Assembly: GCA_900169235.1 (NCBI GenBank) | Contig: FWCC01000377.1 | Span: 1-64,000, forward strand | DNA: 64,000 nucleotides | From: Zarea fungicola | Taxonomy: Eukaryota > Ascomycota > Sordariomycetes > Hypocreales > Cordycipitaceae | Direction of reading: 5' to 3' | Part shown: piece by piece, positions 32,496 through 43,655 of the stretch | Layout of the letters: the number at the start of each line of letters is the position of its first letter | Numbering within the stretch: position 1 is the stretch's first letter | Made by a program: the position numbers and the translations under genes | The notes under the pieces: generated by a model | Databases searched by the model: none | Told to the model about the DNA's origin: nothing | What the model saw: only the letters and a program-made list of their open reading frames with translations

Positions 32496-34317
32496 TTATT
32501 TAAAATGCTCGGGATGGAGGACACCAGAAACATTGCCAGCCTGCACACGCTTAAGCGTTAGAGCGGCAATCAGAGCGGCGCCGACACCACTACCGTCCTC
32601 AGCGGCCAGGATTTCAACAGGATCCTCTGCCTTGGGATCAGTCTTCTCGGGCCAGTCAAGAATCTCCTTCAGAGCTTGAGCACCGCGAGCCTTGAAATGA
32701 GGGTACTTGTTGAAGACGGAGCCATCAGCACCAACGTGGCAGTTCTGAAGGTTCTTCTTCTTGCAAATGGCAGCAACTCCACACGCGGAAAGGCGAGCAG
32801 CACGAGTACCAATCAGCTCGGCAAGGCGGCGGATGAGTTTCAATTCCGGAGCAGTGCATTGAATCTGCAGCTTGTTGGCGAACAAGTCCTGAGTCTCCTG
32901 GAGGCTCTCAAATGGGTCCCTGTAACGTCAGCAGATTAGATGCGAGCGTTGCATTGCTTCATAAAACGAGTTTGCAACTTACTCCTCAATGGCGGATAAA
33001 AATGAAGCGTCTAAGCTATAGGCCTTGCGGAGAGGAGTAATGTCCTGCCCGTCAAATATGTGCTTTGTATCATACAGGTCGACCAAGGCGAGACGAAAGA
33101 TCTCGCCGAGGTAAAGACCAGCAATCATCTTTTCAAACGCCTGCTGCCCAGGACGAGGAGACTCCAGATCAATGGTCATATCGTAAGGAGTGCGTGGAAG
33201 AATCTGGTGCTCGTTGTCAAAGGCGCCCCATTCGCAGTTGATAGCCATGGGCATGTCTTCGGGAAGGCCCATGTCTGCCAGCTTAGGGATGGAGCCGCAG
33301 TTTTCTACATATGCGGCATTGCAGCCAGTACCGAAGATGCAGCCTATCTTCATCTTGGTATCCGTATAGGCCGATGCCATTAGTGTTCCGGTGGTGTCAT
33401 TAATCAGAGCCGTTAGCTGAATAGGTACGCCCTAAATCTATATGTCAGTACCAGGGTGATGTGAGTCTTGTTGTCGTATCGTCATACACGCTTGGCGAGA
33501 GCAGCCTCAAACATCGGTACAACGTTTTCGCCTTCAACTCCGTCAATGTCGAATCCTTTTGTCCATCTTTGGAGAATACCGGCGTCAATGTGGTTTTGCG
33601 TCGCAGGATAGGAAAAGGTGAAACCCAGCGGCATCTTCTCGAGGTTCTTGGTGTCGCCATGGTGGGTCTCTAGGAACTGGTGAAGGCAGTCGGCAATGTA
33701 CTCCCACAGTTCATCTTTCTTGCCAGTCTTGAGCTCATCAGGCATGCGATATTTGGACTGGATAATGTCGAACTCGGATTTCTTGTCGGTCAGCGTGATT
33801 TGGCAGACACGGAGATTGGTGCCGCCCATGTCTAGGGCGAGGAACGTGCCCGTCTCGTTGCCATCGGGATATGACATGACCCAGGTAGGGTTCATGGGCT
33901 TGAGTATGGTTAGCAAGGACAGGCGCATGTGGTGAGACATGTTCTTTTCTTACGATGCTTCCTCCCTCCTTGGTAAGGCCTGACAGAACCATTAGCCATC
34001 GGTCGCATAATCCGGAGCGGAAGACCTACCCTTGGCAAGTTCGGAGATGAAGTGTTCGGTAATAGCCTTGAGCTTGGCCGTGTCGACCGTGAACAGCTCC
34101 TCGACCTTTCGAATCGCCTCTGTGGCACCCTGGTGGTCATCAGCATTCGACCTACACCCTGCCATTAGCATCCGAGTTCGGTGCAAACATAATAGATACA
34201 ATTTTGCATTGTACCGGGATAGTCTCGAACATCGCCGGACATTCAAAATCATGGCAACCTTGGTATTTGTTTCGTACCTTCTGCAGAGCGCGGCGCACGA
34301 GGACATATGCCTACCAT
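32496..34317 (-). CDS. hxk1: Hexokinase
   Basis: Phosphorylates glucose and fructose with ATP at the entry to glycolysis, in the cytosol. 492 aa from six exons on the minus strand: 34278-34317, 34030-34158, 33954-33979, 33488-33898, 32983-33431 and 32496-32919. The 40-nt first exon gives MVGICPRAP, matching the MVG-type start of filamentous-fungal hexokinases. A 26-nt micro-exon supplies the LTKEGGSI segment. Motifs seen: phosphate loop LALDMGGTNLRV, sugar-binding FTFSYPATQ and QRWTKGFDI, catalytic Asp in LINDTTGTL, Glu in INCEWGAFDN, and adenosine site AAEDGSGVGAAL. FGTGCNAAY resembles the Aspergillus HxkA type more than yeast glucokinase. All catalytic residues are kept, so it should be active. 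Divergent from OST1 across 0.95 kb. Confidence 0.93.
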
Positions 34318-35262
34318 TTTGAATGCGCCGCAGGGTTGGAGGGGTAGCTTCTGTAGGCTCGGGCCGGTAAGATGTTACTGTCAGAATCGATTTAAATGGC
34401 TGGCCAAGTTGAAATCTGTGGTACTGAACGAACAAAAGAGAAAGGATTCGTCTGTTTGAATCCGAAGCCTGCTAGAAGGGATAAATATTCGGTGAGATTG
34501 ATCCGGTTGCAGGAGTCAAGTTGGGCGAGACAGAGCTGCAGCTTATCGATGGGTCAGGTCTTTTGGCCCAAGCTTATTAGTTGGTAGGGCCACTGATTTA
34601 CTTGGCTTGCGACGTAGGATCAGCCACGCACATTGTATAGCTACTCGTACACTTCGTTTAAAATTTTCTAGGTGATTAACGCACCCATTTACAGTATGGC
34701 TTCCGGTCTTCCGTAACTCAGGTACCAGGATTGATATTATGGTAAGTGTGGTTTTCCATCAGTCAATTCTCTAGCGGGATCTGCTTCACTACGTATTGAA
34801 ACGAACGAGTGCGTCGCTCATGATGGTACGACAACACACTACTAAAAAAAAGTTTAAAAAAAAATGATGCACCTGGCCAGATTCTCTTTTTTGTCAGTGC
34901 TCATATCGTTATCTCCAAGCGTTCTTTGAATTTCTGCGGCAATTATTAACCATGCCAGAACTGCAAAACATGGTTGCCTGGGGTTTGGCCCATTTGCGCT
35001 CCATAGATCAACCCCACCAGAGCTTTCAAGCCACAGATTCTCGCCGCTCTCGGATGCGGGTCAACTTTCTCCCTATCCTTGACCTGCGCCACACTCCTGA
35101 TTGGCTGGAAGCTCCCTGCCGTGGAATGCTCCAGCTTGATTCAAGGAGCAACGTATGCCTTTACTGTGGTGGCATAATCAGGAGCTGTGCGACTAGGTAT
35201 ACTGTCACTCCACGTAATCGGCCAGCGCAGTCAATGAACAGCCGCGTTCGCCAATCGCCATC
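34318..35262. other. Divergent promoter region, hexokinase / OST1
   Basis: 0.95 kb between divergent genes, AT-rich in the middle. An ATTGG (CCAAT box in reverse) lies about 165 bp before OST1. No gene seen. Confidence 0.5.
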
Positions 35263-36827
35263 ATGAAGCTATTGTCAGTCGCAGTAGCCATTTCTGGCTT
35301 GCTGTCGCCCGTCATTGCTGCTAAGCCTCAGAGCACGAAGCTGCCCGCCGACTTTAAGCCTCCACAGGTGTTTAAGAACGCCAACCTTGTTCACATCATC
35401 TCGCTCGAGAAGAACTACGCCAAGGAGCAAATCAATGTCGCCATTGAAAACGTATCGAAGCAGCCCCAAGATGAATACTTCCTGCCCTTTACTACCTCGC
35501 AGATTTCCCGCGTTGGTGGCTTCGAGGTGAAGGATCGCAAGGACGACAGCGCTGGCTCATTCACCGCTGAGGTGGTTGAGTTTGACCCAAAAAGGTAGAG
35601 CGCACTGGATTTTATGAAGTGTTTTAATACTTTTTGGATGGCAATTAACCTCTCCTTGCAGTGACATTCAATACTACCGAATCCGCCTACCCACCCCATT
35701 GAAGGCTGGCGCGCAGCAGACCCTCGGCATCACCTTCTATTATCTTGATGCCTACCGACCTCTTCCTGAAGCCATTGAACAGGACGAAGCACAGTACCTG
35801 GTTCATGACTTTTCTGTATTTGCCCCCTCTGCATACAAGACGAGCAAGCAGAAGACGGAAGTCAAGTCTGCTTCAACCACGATCCCCTACTACACAAAGG
35901 TCGACAAGTTCCCTCAGAAACAGGGCAGCAAGTTGACTTATGGACCATTTGATGAGAAGCCCGCCGGCGCTGTCTCTCCTGCTCAGATCCGATTTGAATT
36001 CTCAAAACCCGTCACCCATGTGACTGAGCTGGACCGTGAGATCGAGGTCAGCCACTGGGGCGGAAATGTCGCGTTCGAGGAGAACTACAACCTGGAGCAC
36101 CGTGGTGCTAACCTCTCTACGCCGTTCAATCGTGCCAAGTGGACGCAGTCGCAGTACTTCAACCGTGGAGCCTCGGCAGCTCTCAAGGAGCTTCGTGTTC
36201 CTCTGCAAGTTGGTAGTGTCGATCCTTACTTTACCGATGTCATTGGCAATGTTTCTACCTCGCGCTTCAGAAGCAGTAAGCGCGAAGCTCTTCTCGAGCT
36301 GAAGCCCCGCTACCCCATCTTTGGAGGCTGGAAATACCCATTCACCATTGGTTGGAACACCAATGCAGGGAACGTTCTGCGTCGCACGGCCGCTGGCGGC
36401 CATGTGCTCAAGGTTCCCTTTCTTGAGGGACCCAATCAGGCCGAGGGTATTGAGTATGGCCGTGTCAATATGCGAGTCCTTCTTCCCGAAGGCGCCGAGT
36501 GAGTATCAGTTCCCTTTGTAATAAGCCGCTCGCTAACACAACATCCCCAGGAACGTCAAGTTTTATACCGATATTCCCGAAACGGCCATTACTGAGACGT
36601 CTGTGGGTCTTGTCAAGACATATCTGGATACTGTTGGCCGCACCTCTGTAACCATTAAGACTATGAACCTGGTCGACGAGTTCCGTGACCGTTCTCTCGT
36701 CATTTCCTACGATACGACGACCCTCTCATCGCTGCGCAAGCCCATAGTGATTTTTGCCAGCATGGTGTCGCTGTACTTCACGGCGTGGGCTATTGGCAAA
36801 ATCCAGGTTGGATTTGCACAAAATTAA
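35263..36827 (+). CDS. OST1: Oligosaccharyltransferase subunit OST1 (ribophorin I)
   Basis: Subunit of the endoplasmic reticulum complex that transfers the dolichol-linked glycan to asparagines of nascent proteins. 481 aa; exons 35263-35594, 35662-36498 and 36551-36827. A signal peptide covers residues 1-19 (LLSVAVAISGLLSPVIAA). The luminal ribophorin I domain fills most of the chain, with family blocks such as VSHWGGNVAFEENYNLEHRG, RYPIFGGWKYPFTIGWN and PFLEGPN. A single membrane segment lies near the C-terminus (IVIFASMVSLYFTAWAIG, about 455-473), with a short cytosolic tail. Both introns have phases that restore family sequence (DIQYYRIRLPTPL and ENVKFYTDIP). Length agrees with fungal OST1. 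Confidence 0.96.
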
Positions 36828-37504
36828 ACGGGGGGGGCAGAGTGTGATGAGCATTTGAAAAGGGGAGCCCGAGAAGTCATGGCAATATAGAAATCTGTAC
36901 AATTGTAAAATGAAAAATAATAGCCTAACGAAATTGAAAGGCTGCACCGCTAGACTTTCAGTTGGTAACGAGACAATTGGAAGCTCGAGAACAACGCATG
37001 GTTGAGGCCGATGTGCAAGCAGACGTAATGGTTATTGGTTCAGAAGGAGGCTGAGCATTGGAGTCCCTTGAAATCATTGGCTCGGAATCAGCGAATAGTG
37101 GCTTGGCGAGTGACGAATGTAGGCAACTGGGCGCAACATGCATGTGCCACATGTTATTTTAAACCTGGCCAGCAATAGTTGAGAATCTAGCCGAAGTGTC
37201 AGTGCGGCGACCTGCTGATGCGTCTTGTGTTGGTGATTACTACCTAGTTAAAGATGACGTCGAAGCGTTGGCCGCGGCGGGTCTCGCTGGCTGGCTATAA
37301 GACGCATATAAGACTGACAGTGAATCTCATCTACAAAAACACAAAAGACCTCCCAGGCTGTAATTATTACTATTTTTACGTTAGCACAAATTCACTACGC
37401 TATTTTGCATTACTACTACCCAATATTTTTCGCAAAGGCCCTCTTCCGACTATTGCTATACACCAAAAGCACCAGTCTCCACCAAACACTACATCTCCGC
37501 AACC
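36828..37504. other. Intergenic region OST1 / Gly-His protein
   Basis: 0.68 kb holding the OST1 3' end and the promoter and leader of the Gly/His-rich gene. A TATAA is listed separately. No other gene seen. Confidence 0.5.
37296..37300 (+). promoter_or_regulatory. TATA-like element upstream of the Gly/His-repeat gene
   Basis: GGCTATAAGACG lies about 205 bp upstream of the ATG at 37505, just after a GC-rich stretch. The distance would give a leader of roughly 150-180 nt. Most genes in this window lack a clear TATA box, so this may mark an inducible gene. Confidence 0.35.
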
Positions 37505-37930
37505 ATGTGTCTCGGCGGCGGATCAAGACGGAATAACTACTACCAGGAAGAAGTCATACCTGCGAGACCATACAACGGTGCTGTTGGCTATGGAGGTGGA
37601 AGACATGGGGTAGGTGGCGGTGGTATGGGAATGGGACTGGTGTCTGGGATACTTGGAGGTGGTCGCCGTCATGGCGGTGGTAACTTTAACATGGGCGGTG
37701 GTAACTGCGGACCTGGTCAGTATGGAGGAGATAACGGAGTGCATCACGGTGGCCATCATGGAGGACATCATAATGCAGGGCATCACGGAAACCATGGACG
37801 AGGTGCATTTGGCTTTGGTGGTCATCATGGGGGTCACCACGGAGGCCACCACGGAGGTCACCATGGGATGCATCACGGAGGGCATCACGGAGGGCATCAT
37901 GGAGGTCACCATGGCGGCCATCATCACTAG
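37505..37930 (+). CDS. Small Gly/His-repeat protein
   Basis: Intronless 141-aa protein of unknown function. The N-terminus (MCLGGGSRRNNYYQEE, then VIPARPYN) is non-repetitive. Residues about 27-70 are Gly-rich (GMGMGL, ILGGGRRHGGGNF). From about residue 75 to the end the chain is nearly all GGHH repeats, with thirteen His-His pairs and a closing HHH. No signal peptide or membrane segment is present, so it is presumably cytosolic. Regular His pairs suggest binding of zinc, nickel or copper; that is inference from composition. The complementary strand is also open for almost the whole length, but its translation is low-complexity Met/Val/Ser and it is best read as a shadow. A TATA box and a good ATG context support this strand. 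Confidence 0.75.
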   Translation: MCLGGGSRRNNYYQEEVIPARPYNGAVGYGGGRHGVGGGGMGMGLVSGILGGGRRHGGGNFNMGGGNCGPGQYGGDNGVHHGGHHGGHHNAGHHGNHGRGAFGFGGHHGGHHGGHHGGHHGMHHGGHHGGHHGGHHGGHHH

Positions 37931-39215
37931 CGTGAAATCGTCCACGTTGGACAACTAAACTCAGCTCCAAGTTGTCGTGAGTCGCTGGATCGGGCGGAAT
38001 AGCTCCAACAAGAAGACGCCGACTTTTGCATTCACAGGCTTTCCGTTATCTGGAAGCCCCTTGCGCAACTCTGGACTCTACCCATTGTTTATTACATCTT
38101 TCCCTCATTCCGATTGTTATTCTGGCTACAGCCTTTTCCTAGGTACATCTAGGCTTATTAGAATTACGGGCCATGACGCAAGGCGACAAAGCATTGGCCT
38201 TAAATGTAAACGGCGTCGGCAGCAAGGTGTTATCTGGGAGTTGGGATAAAGGATATACAGCATCGGTTAATGCTACTAAAACCACATGCCTTAAATTATT
38301 CATCTTTGAAAGCTAGTTGCCATGTCTTATTGCATATACCCGTCGCTTCAATTCCCCAAAGGTGCTGGTTCACACGATGCCGCCAGCATTCGTAAGCGCT
38401 ACGCCCCAGGATCTCACCAGCGGGCTTGGATCTGGATGCCACCAAGATAGCGCCTGTGGTAGGGAGCGCAGTCGCTGAAGAGCCACACTACAGGTGAACT
38501 TTGGGTGGTGTTTGTAGGCTAGAGCTGTTTAGCGATGTTTAGTGCTGTTCGTGGCGGGGACGGGGTCACCGGCTCAGAACCTCAAGCTCAAGCTGTCTGC
38601 GGTGACGCTCTGTGATGGGCCGCCTGCATGACATCATGACACATTCCCTCGCCATGCCTCGCCTCCGCTCCCAGAAAGCCAAGACCCTGTTCTCGACATC
38701 CACTCCAGCATAGTAGAATGTCCACTAGTTTGCATTGAGCAATTCTCTCCTAATAAACCTCAGGAGCTGGCCCCGGTCTCGTCATAGTTGGACCTCTACT
38801 CATTTTTGGTTTCTAACTACCTTGTCTCATTAAATACTTGCCCGTAGCCTGATCCCTTCTGGCTCCGCAACCTGGTCGATCGCATCCTTACATAACAGCA
38901 CAACATCCACACGCCTCATTACTGCTTGTTGTCAAGACTTATTTGCAGCCAACTATAGCTTTGGACGCTGCAAAAAATACTTTATAATAATTAAGTGAGT
39001 GGCTTTCGAAGCAATCGGCCACTGCGAGAGGTTCCTGCCGTGACGTGTAGACCGCAGGGTCTGTCGGCCGTAGCTTCCGCCTGGAGCAGACTGTAGGCTA
39101 ACAAGCGGTAGTCCGTTCCCTATACCCCTCTAGATCTCATTCATAATGTAAGTTGCAACATCTCAGAGAGGCCTCTGCTTCCTGTGCCTTACCGAGCTGT
39201 CTGCTCGATCAAAAT
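37931..39215. other. Intergenic region upstream of the Pil1-family gene
   Basis: 1.3 kb, no supportable ORF. The final part contains a possible non-coding first exon: GTAAGT at 39147-39152 and later AG sites before the ATG at 39216 could define a leader intron. Confidence 0.45.
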
Positions 39216-40276
39216 ATGCCACGCAGAAGTTTCGACGACTCCTTCCTGCGCCTACTCTACCGTCGGACGTCCTCGTCGACTAGTGACTCTTTGACTGATA
39301 ACGGGCCCCCATACAGGAATCGCGCATTCTCCATCCGCTCCAGCAACTCCAACAAGGGTTCTGGCGGTGGTGGTGGTAGCAAGATGCCGGGCTTCTCCCT
39401 CAACTCGCTCCGCGGCACTGTCCAGCCCGAACTGTCCAAGAAGCTCTTCCGCCTCATCAAATCCGAGAACAATCTCATCAACGCATATGAAGCTGCAGGT
39501 CGCGAGCGCATCTCCATCGCCACTCAGCTATCCGAGTGGGGCGAGCATACTGGCGACGAGGCAATAAGCGACGTCTCCGACAAGGTTGGAGTTATCCTGA
39601 GTGAAATTGGTGAGCAGGAGGATAGCTACGCACATGCACTAGATGAGTCGCGCGGCTTTCTCAAGGCTATCCGTAACACGGAGAAGAGCGTCCAGCCCAG
39701 CCGTGACGGCAAGGTCAAGATTGCCGACGATATTCAGCGCCTGAAGCTCAAGGAACCCGAGAGCGCCAAGCTGGTTGTTCTCGAGCAGGAGCTTGTCCGC
39801 GCCGAAGCTCAGAACCTAGTCGCCGAGGCCCAGCTTACCAATATTGTACGTAAATTTGATTTATTTATGGCCGCCTCGGGCCAGTCTTGGAAGATGCGTC
39901 TTGATGGCTAACAGAGCGCGCCTCACAGACTCGCCAGAAGCTCAAGGAAGCGTACGAAGCAGAATTCGCGGCCACGATTGAGCGTGCCGAGAAGCAAATC
40001 ATCCTGGCCAAGCACGGCCGTCGCTTGCTCCACCTTCTTGACGACACTCCCGTTGTTCCCGGTGATCCCAAACCCGTCTACCATCATGCCAGCCAGGCTC
40101 GCCAGGTCCTCAACGATGCCGAGGACGACCTGCGCGATTGGCAGGCTGAGCCCGATAACTACACCGCTGAGGCTGCCGGCGGTGCAGCTGGTGAGGAGGA
40201 ATCCAAAGCCGAAGTCGAACACAAGGAGGCGGAAGGGTCGGTCTCTGAGAAGGAGAAGGCTCCTGCTCTGGCGTAA
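39216..40276 (+). CDS. Eisosome Pil1/Lsp1-family BAR protein (divergent paralogue)
   Basis: Membrane-sculpting protein expected to coat plasma-membrane furrows (eisosomes). 325 aa, exons 39216-39845 and 39929-40276. The first ~65 residues are Ser/Arg/Gly-rich. The Pil1/LSP1 BAR domain follows, about 70-270, with hallmarks such as TVQPELSKKLFRLIKSE, SVQPSRDGKVKIADDIQRL and LVVLEQELVRAEAQNLVAEA. The intron separates TNI from TRQKLKEAY, exactly within a conserved block. The C-terminal ~50 residues are acidic (EAEGSVSEKEKAPALA at the end). Compared with recalled Pil1 sequences the N-terminus differs and several core positions are changed (for example the LAKHGRRLLHLLDDTPV segment), so this looks like the second, PilB-like paralogue. 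An upstream start through a leader intron is possible. Confidence 0.88.
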
Positions 40277-41034
40277 AATTATTATGTTCTTGTGGTGCTT
40301 TGGTGTATTTGATACCTTGTGCCGTTGATTGGTCACTCACTAAAGCTGCTATTACTGTTTTTTCTTCTTCTGTTATTTGGAGGGCAAAGTTTTATGGAGT
40401 ATTTGTTTGTCTATGGCTTTGATAGTAAACGCGATAATGAAATTCTGCGATATGCATTATGACCATGAGATATTCTGTAATGTAATTAATAGTTGACGGA
40501 ATCGGTTCGTTACGCTTTACCGTTTTGGGTCGCGCGCCACAAAAGAGAACCGGCTTTTGCGGCTCTCTCCTTTCTACGTTGGACCTCCGAACCGTGTGGC
40601 TTGGAAGAATTATGCTGCTTAATTATCGGGATTGATGAGAGTGAGAGTGCATACTTACCTTACCTAGCGCAGATCATGCCAATGCTCTTCAGTGACCATT
40701 TAGGTCTGAGGTGGAAAGCCACAGCGGTGTCTTTCGCCTGGGCAGCCCACTGCATCCACTAAAACCTTGGCCCCCTTATTTTTGGGTTCAAGTCCGAGGA
40801 ATAATCGTGCTGCGCTGGCTGGTGCTGATGTTGGCCCGAATCATGTCTCCCATTGCTGCGAACCAGTCTTAACCTCGGTTTTTTTTTGGATAACGATCGC
40901 AGAAGCCTGAGCGGGCCAGAAATCACCTCTCTTACCCCCTTTACCACGGAACCGTGACCGCAATTGCAGCCAGCGACGGAGCGACTAGCCTAATAAGCTT
41001 CGTTCCTAGTCGCATCTCCCATCATTATTTACCC
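40277..41034. other. Intergenic region upstream of inorganic pyrophosphatase
   Basis: 0.76 kb with the Pil1-family 3' end and the pyrophosphatase promoter. GGTTCAAGTCC near 40784 resembles a tRNA B box but no tRNA folds around it. No gene seen. Confidence 0.5.
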
Positions 41035-42636
41035 ATGAAAGCCCCCATGAGCCTCCGGCACCATCACGTCTTACGCCAGTGCCAACACCGTCCAATCCTT
41101 TTATCGGGTCGGGCCAATCATACAGTCAGCGTGTGCCTAGGACGGCGCACGATTCTGACGGGTGCTACAGCGACTGGTTCTGCGGTGACTGGGCTCTCTG
41201 CCAGGATGGGTCTTCGTGCCCCGCCCCCTCCATCTACTACCACCAAGTTCTCTGGTGCAGCAGCTTCTTCCTCCTCCTCCTTCCCCTCCCCTCTTTCTGC
41301 CCAATCGCCTCTGCAGCGAACAGTCCAAATCGCAAAACATCTTCAGGGTTCCGTTGCGCCGGCTTCGCATCGTCCTCTGTCCACCATGGCGTCCTCACCC
41401 TACACGGTCCGCAAGATTGCCCCTGCCAACACTCTGGAGCACCGAATCTACATTGAGAAGGATGGCGTCCCTGTCTCGCCCTTCCACGATATCCCCCTCT
41501 ATGCCAACCAGGAGCAGACCATCCTCAACATGGTTGTTGAGATTCCCCGATGGACCAATGGCAAGCTTGAGGTATGTGGTTTCCGCCTCACTTTGCTGCA
41601 GTTGCCGTGGTCGTGTGCCCGTTAGACCGCCACACCAGAAAAATTGACGGCCCCGCGGTGAATATGGCGCAGCGCGAAATTTCAACGATGACGTGCAGGA
41701 ACACTATGCTAACGTATCGTACTCCCAACCCACATAGATCTCCAAGGAGGAGCTTCTCAACCCTATCAAGCAGGACGTAAAGAAGGGCAAGCTTCGCTTT
41801 GTCCGCAACTGCTTCCCTCACAAGGGCTACCTCTGGAACTACGGTGCCTTCCCCCAGGTAAGCAAAAATACGAGAAGGGAAAACCACAGACTGAACACGA
41901 GGAGCACAACGTTATTCAACAGCTACATAATTTCTAACACACATTTTGTGTATAGACCTGGGAGGACCCCAACTCCATCCACCCTGAGACCAAGGCCAAG
42001 GGTGACAACGACCCTCTTGACGTCTGCGAGATCGGTGAGCTTGTTGGCTACCCCGGTCAGGTTAAGCAGGTCAAGGTCCTCGGTGTCATGGCCCTCCTCG
42101 ACGAGGAGGAGACTGACTGGAAGGTCATTGTCGTCGACATCAACGACCCTCTCGCTGCCAAGCTCAACGACGTTGAGGATGTCGAGCGCCATTTGCCTGG
42201 TCTTCTCCGCGCCACGAATGAGTGGTTCCGCATCTACAAGATCCCTGACGGCAAGCCCGAGAACCAGTTTGCATTCTCTGGCGAGTGCAAGAACAAGGCG
42301 TAAGCAGTCTTTTGAGTATTGATTAGTTTTCATTTGAATGGATTACTAACAAATTTCCAGCTATGCCATCGATGTCATCCGCGAGTGCGCCGAGGCTTGG
42401 GAGCGCCTGATTACCGGCAAGACCGCCCCCGGTGGTGTCTCCACGTAAGTCTACTGCTTTTGTACAGCTCATGATGAATATTAACGATAAACAGCACCAA
42501 CGTCACCGTCGCTCACTCTCCCAGCCGCGTCGGCGCCGATCAGCTCCCTCCCCTGCCTCCTCACCAGGAGCTTCCCGCGGAGAAAATTGACAGCTCCATT
42601 GACAAGTGGTTCTTCATTAGTGGCGCCTCTGCTTAG
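41035..42636 (+). CDS. IPP1: Inorganic pyrophosphatase (family I), probable mitochondrial and cytosolic forms
   Basis: Soluble Mg-dependent enzyme hydrolysing pyrophosphate to phosphate. Exons 41035-41571, 41738-41857, 41956-42299, 42361-42444 and 42495-42636. The long form from the ATG at 41035 is 408 aa; the short form from ATG 41386 is 291 aa, equal to cytosolic fungal enzymes. The inner ATG has a near-ideal context (CCACCATGG). The 117-residue extension is Arg/Ser-rich with almost no acidic residues ([19 protein letters not shown] at its start), as in mitochondrial presequences. The signature DNDPLDV lies at about residues 119-125 of the short form, and [23 protein letters not shown] carries metal and substrate ligands (quoted as two blocks in the protein, split by intron 2). 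All active-site residues appear intact. The short start is certain; use of the long start is inference. Confidence 0.93.
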
Positions 42637-42895
42637 TTCCGGAGTTGATCACAAAATGGAAAGAATCGTTGGATGGACATAGAGGCTCGGAAAAAATAAG
42701 AATTGATACCAAGGCAAGAAGCCCTTGGCAAATATATTTTAAAAAAGTTTTGTACCTCTAAAGTATCGCACATGAACCATACATGAATTATACATGATCC
42801 TCTCCTTGCCTGTAATTAGGTAGACCCGATTTGTGTATAGTTTCCAGAAAAACGCCGTCGAAATGCAAAATAAGTGCTCCGAGCTTGTACAAGAT

Positions 42896-43254
42896 TTAAT
42901 CGGTAAGATCGGCCTTCTTTTGTAGCTGTCGTGAATGTCGGTCGACCTCCTCGACTAGGCCCTTGATGGTGATTTTGTTGGTTTTGAACTTGAGCTCCTT
43001 GCCATCCTCTGTGACGACCCGGTTAGCAGAAACATACTTGAGAAAATATCTGGTTAAAATGGATAAGCCGTACTAAACTTCACAGCGACGGAGCTAGGCT
43101 CAGTTGATGTGCGCGGCAAAAGGGTCGTGTTGATGATTGTGCCCGTCGTTCTCGCATTCGGGGGCAGCAGAGTGAGAAACAGGCGAGCAGGTTTGGCGCA
43201 GGTGGAGAATGGGTTGAACCGCGCCGTAATCTCGGTCATGAATTTGGTGATCAT
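42896..43254 (-). CDS. MRPL44: Mitochondrial large-subunit ribosomal protein mL53
   Basis: Small component of the mitochondrial 54S ribosomal subunit (mL53; yeast Mrpl44). 103 aa, exons 43084-43254 and 42896-43036 on the minus strand. The N-terminus MITKFMTEITARFNPF and the block ARLFLTLLPPNAR match the family; the C-terminal VEEVDRHSRQLQKKADL is also characteristic. The proposed intron is only 47 nt (GTGAAG...CAAG). It is the only arrangement I found that keeps both conserved halves in frame, so the join is plausible but not secure. It diverges from SEC20 across 401 bp. Confidence 0.8.
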
Positions 43255-43655
43255 GTTGGCTGTGGAATTGGCGACGCAACAGAAGCATGCAAATCGACTA
43301 GTATGCAGGCTTTTTGGTGGTTGATCTGTCCGGCGGGCGCTGGTCTGGAGTCACTTCGTCGGGAGCAATTCAATCTTGAAATTTGGCAGCGCGAAACATC
43401 GCCTCGGTTGTTGCATATTTCGCGCTACAAGGGCTCGGTGTCGATCCACCAGCGGCGGGCTGCCTGAGCATTTCGTCACTAGCTAGAGGACAAGTTGAAG
43501 CTTGAACAGTAATAACTAATAGATTATTCCGCAATTTTCTCTTTGTCCTGCAGGCAGACGAATAAACTTGGCCAACCCATCGATTTGTGTGTATATTTTT
43601 CTTCGAACTGAAGCTCGCACAGTTTTTGTTCTCCGTCTGAGCTTGGACGAGTACT
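43255..43655. promoter_or_regulatory. Bidirectional promoter region, mL53 / SEC20
   Basis: Only 401 bp separate the two divergent start codons, so the genes must share or abut promoters. No clear TATA box is seen. Confidence 0.5.

Noticed and set aside
40783..40795. tRNA-like B box (GGTTCAAGTCC)
   Set aside because: The T-stem does not pair well and no A box or acceptor stem is found at the right distance.
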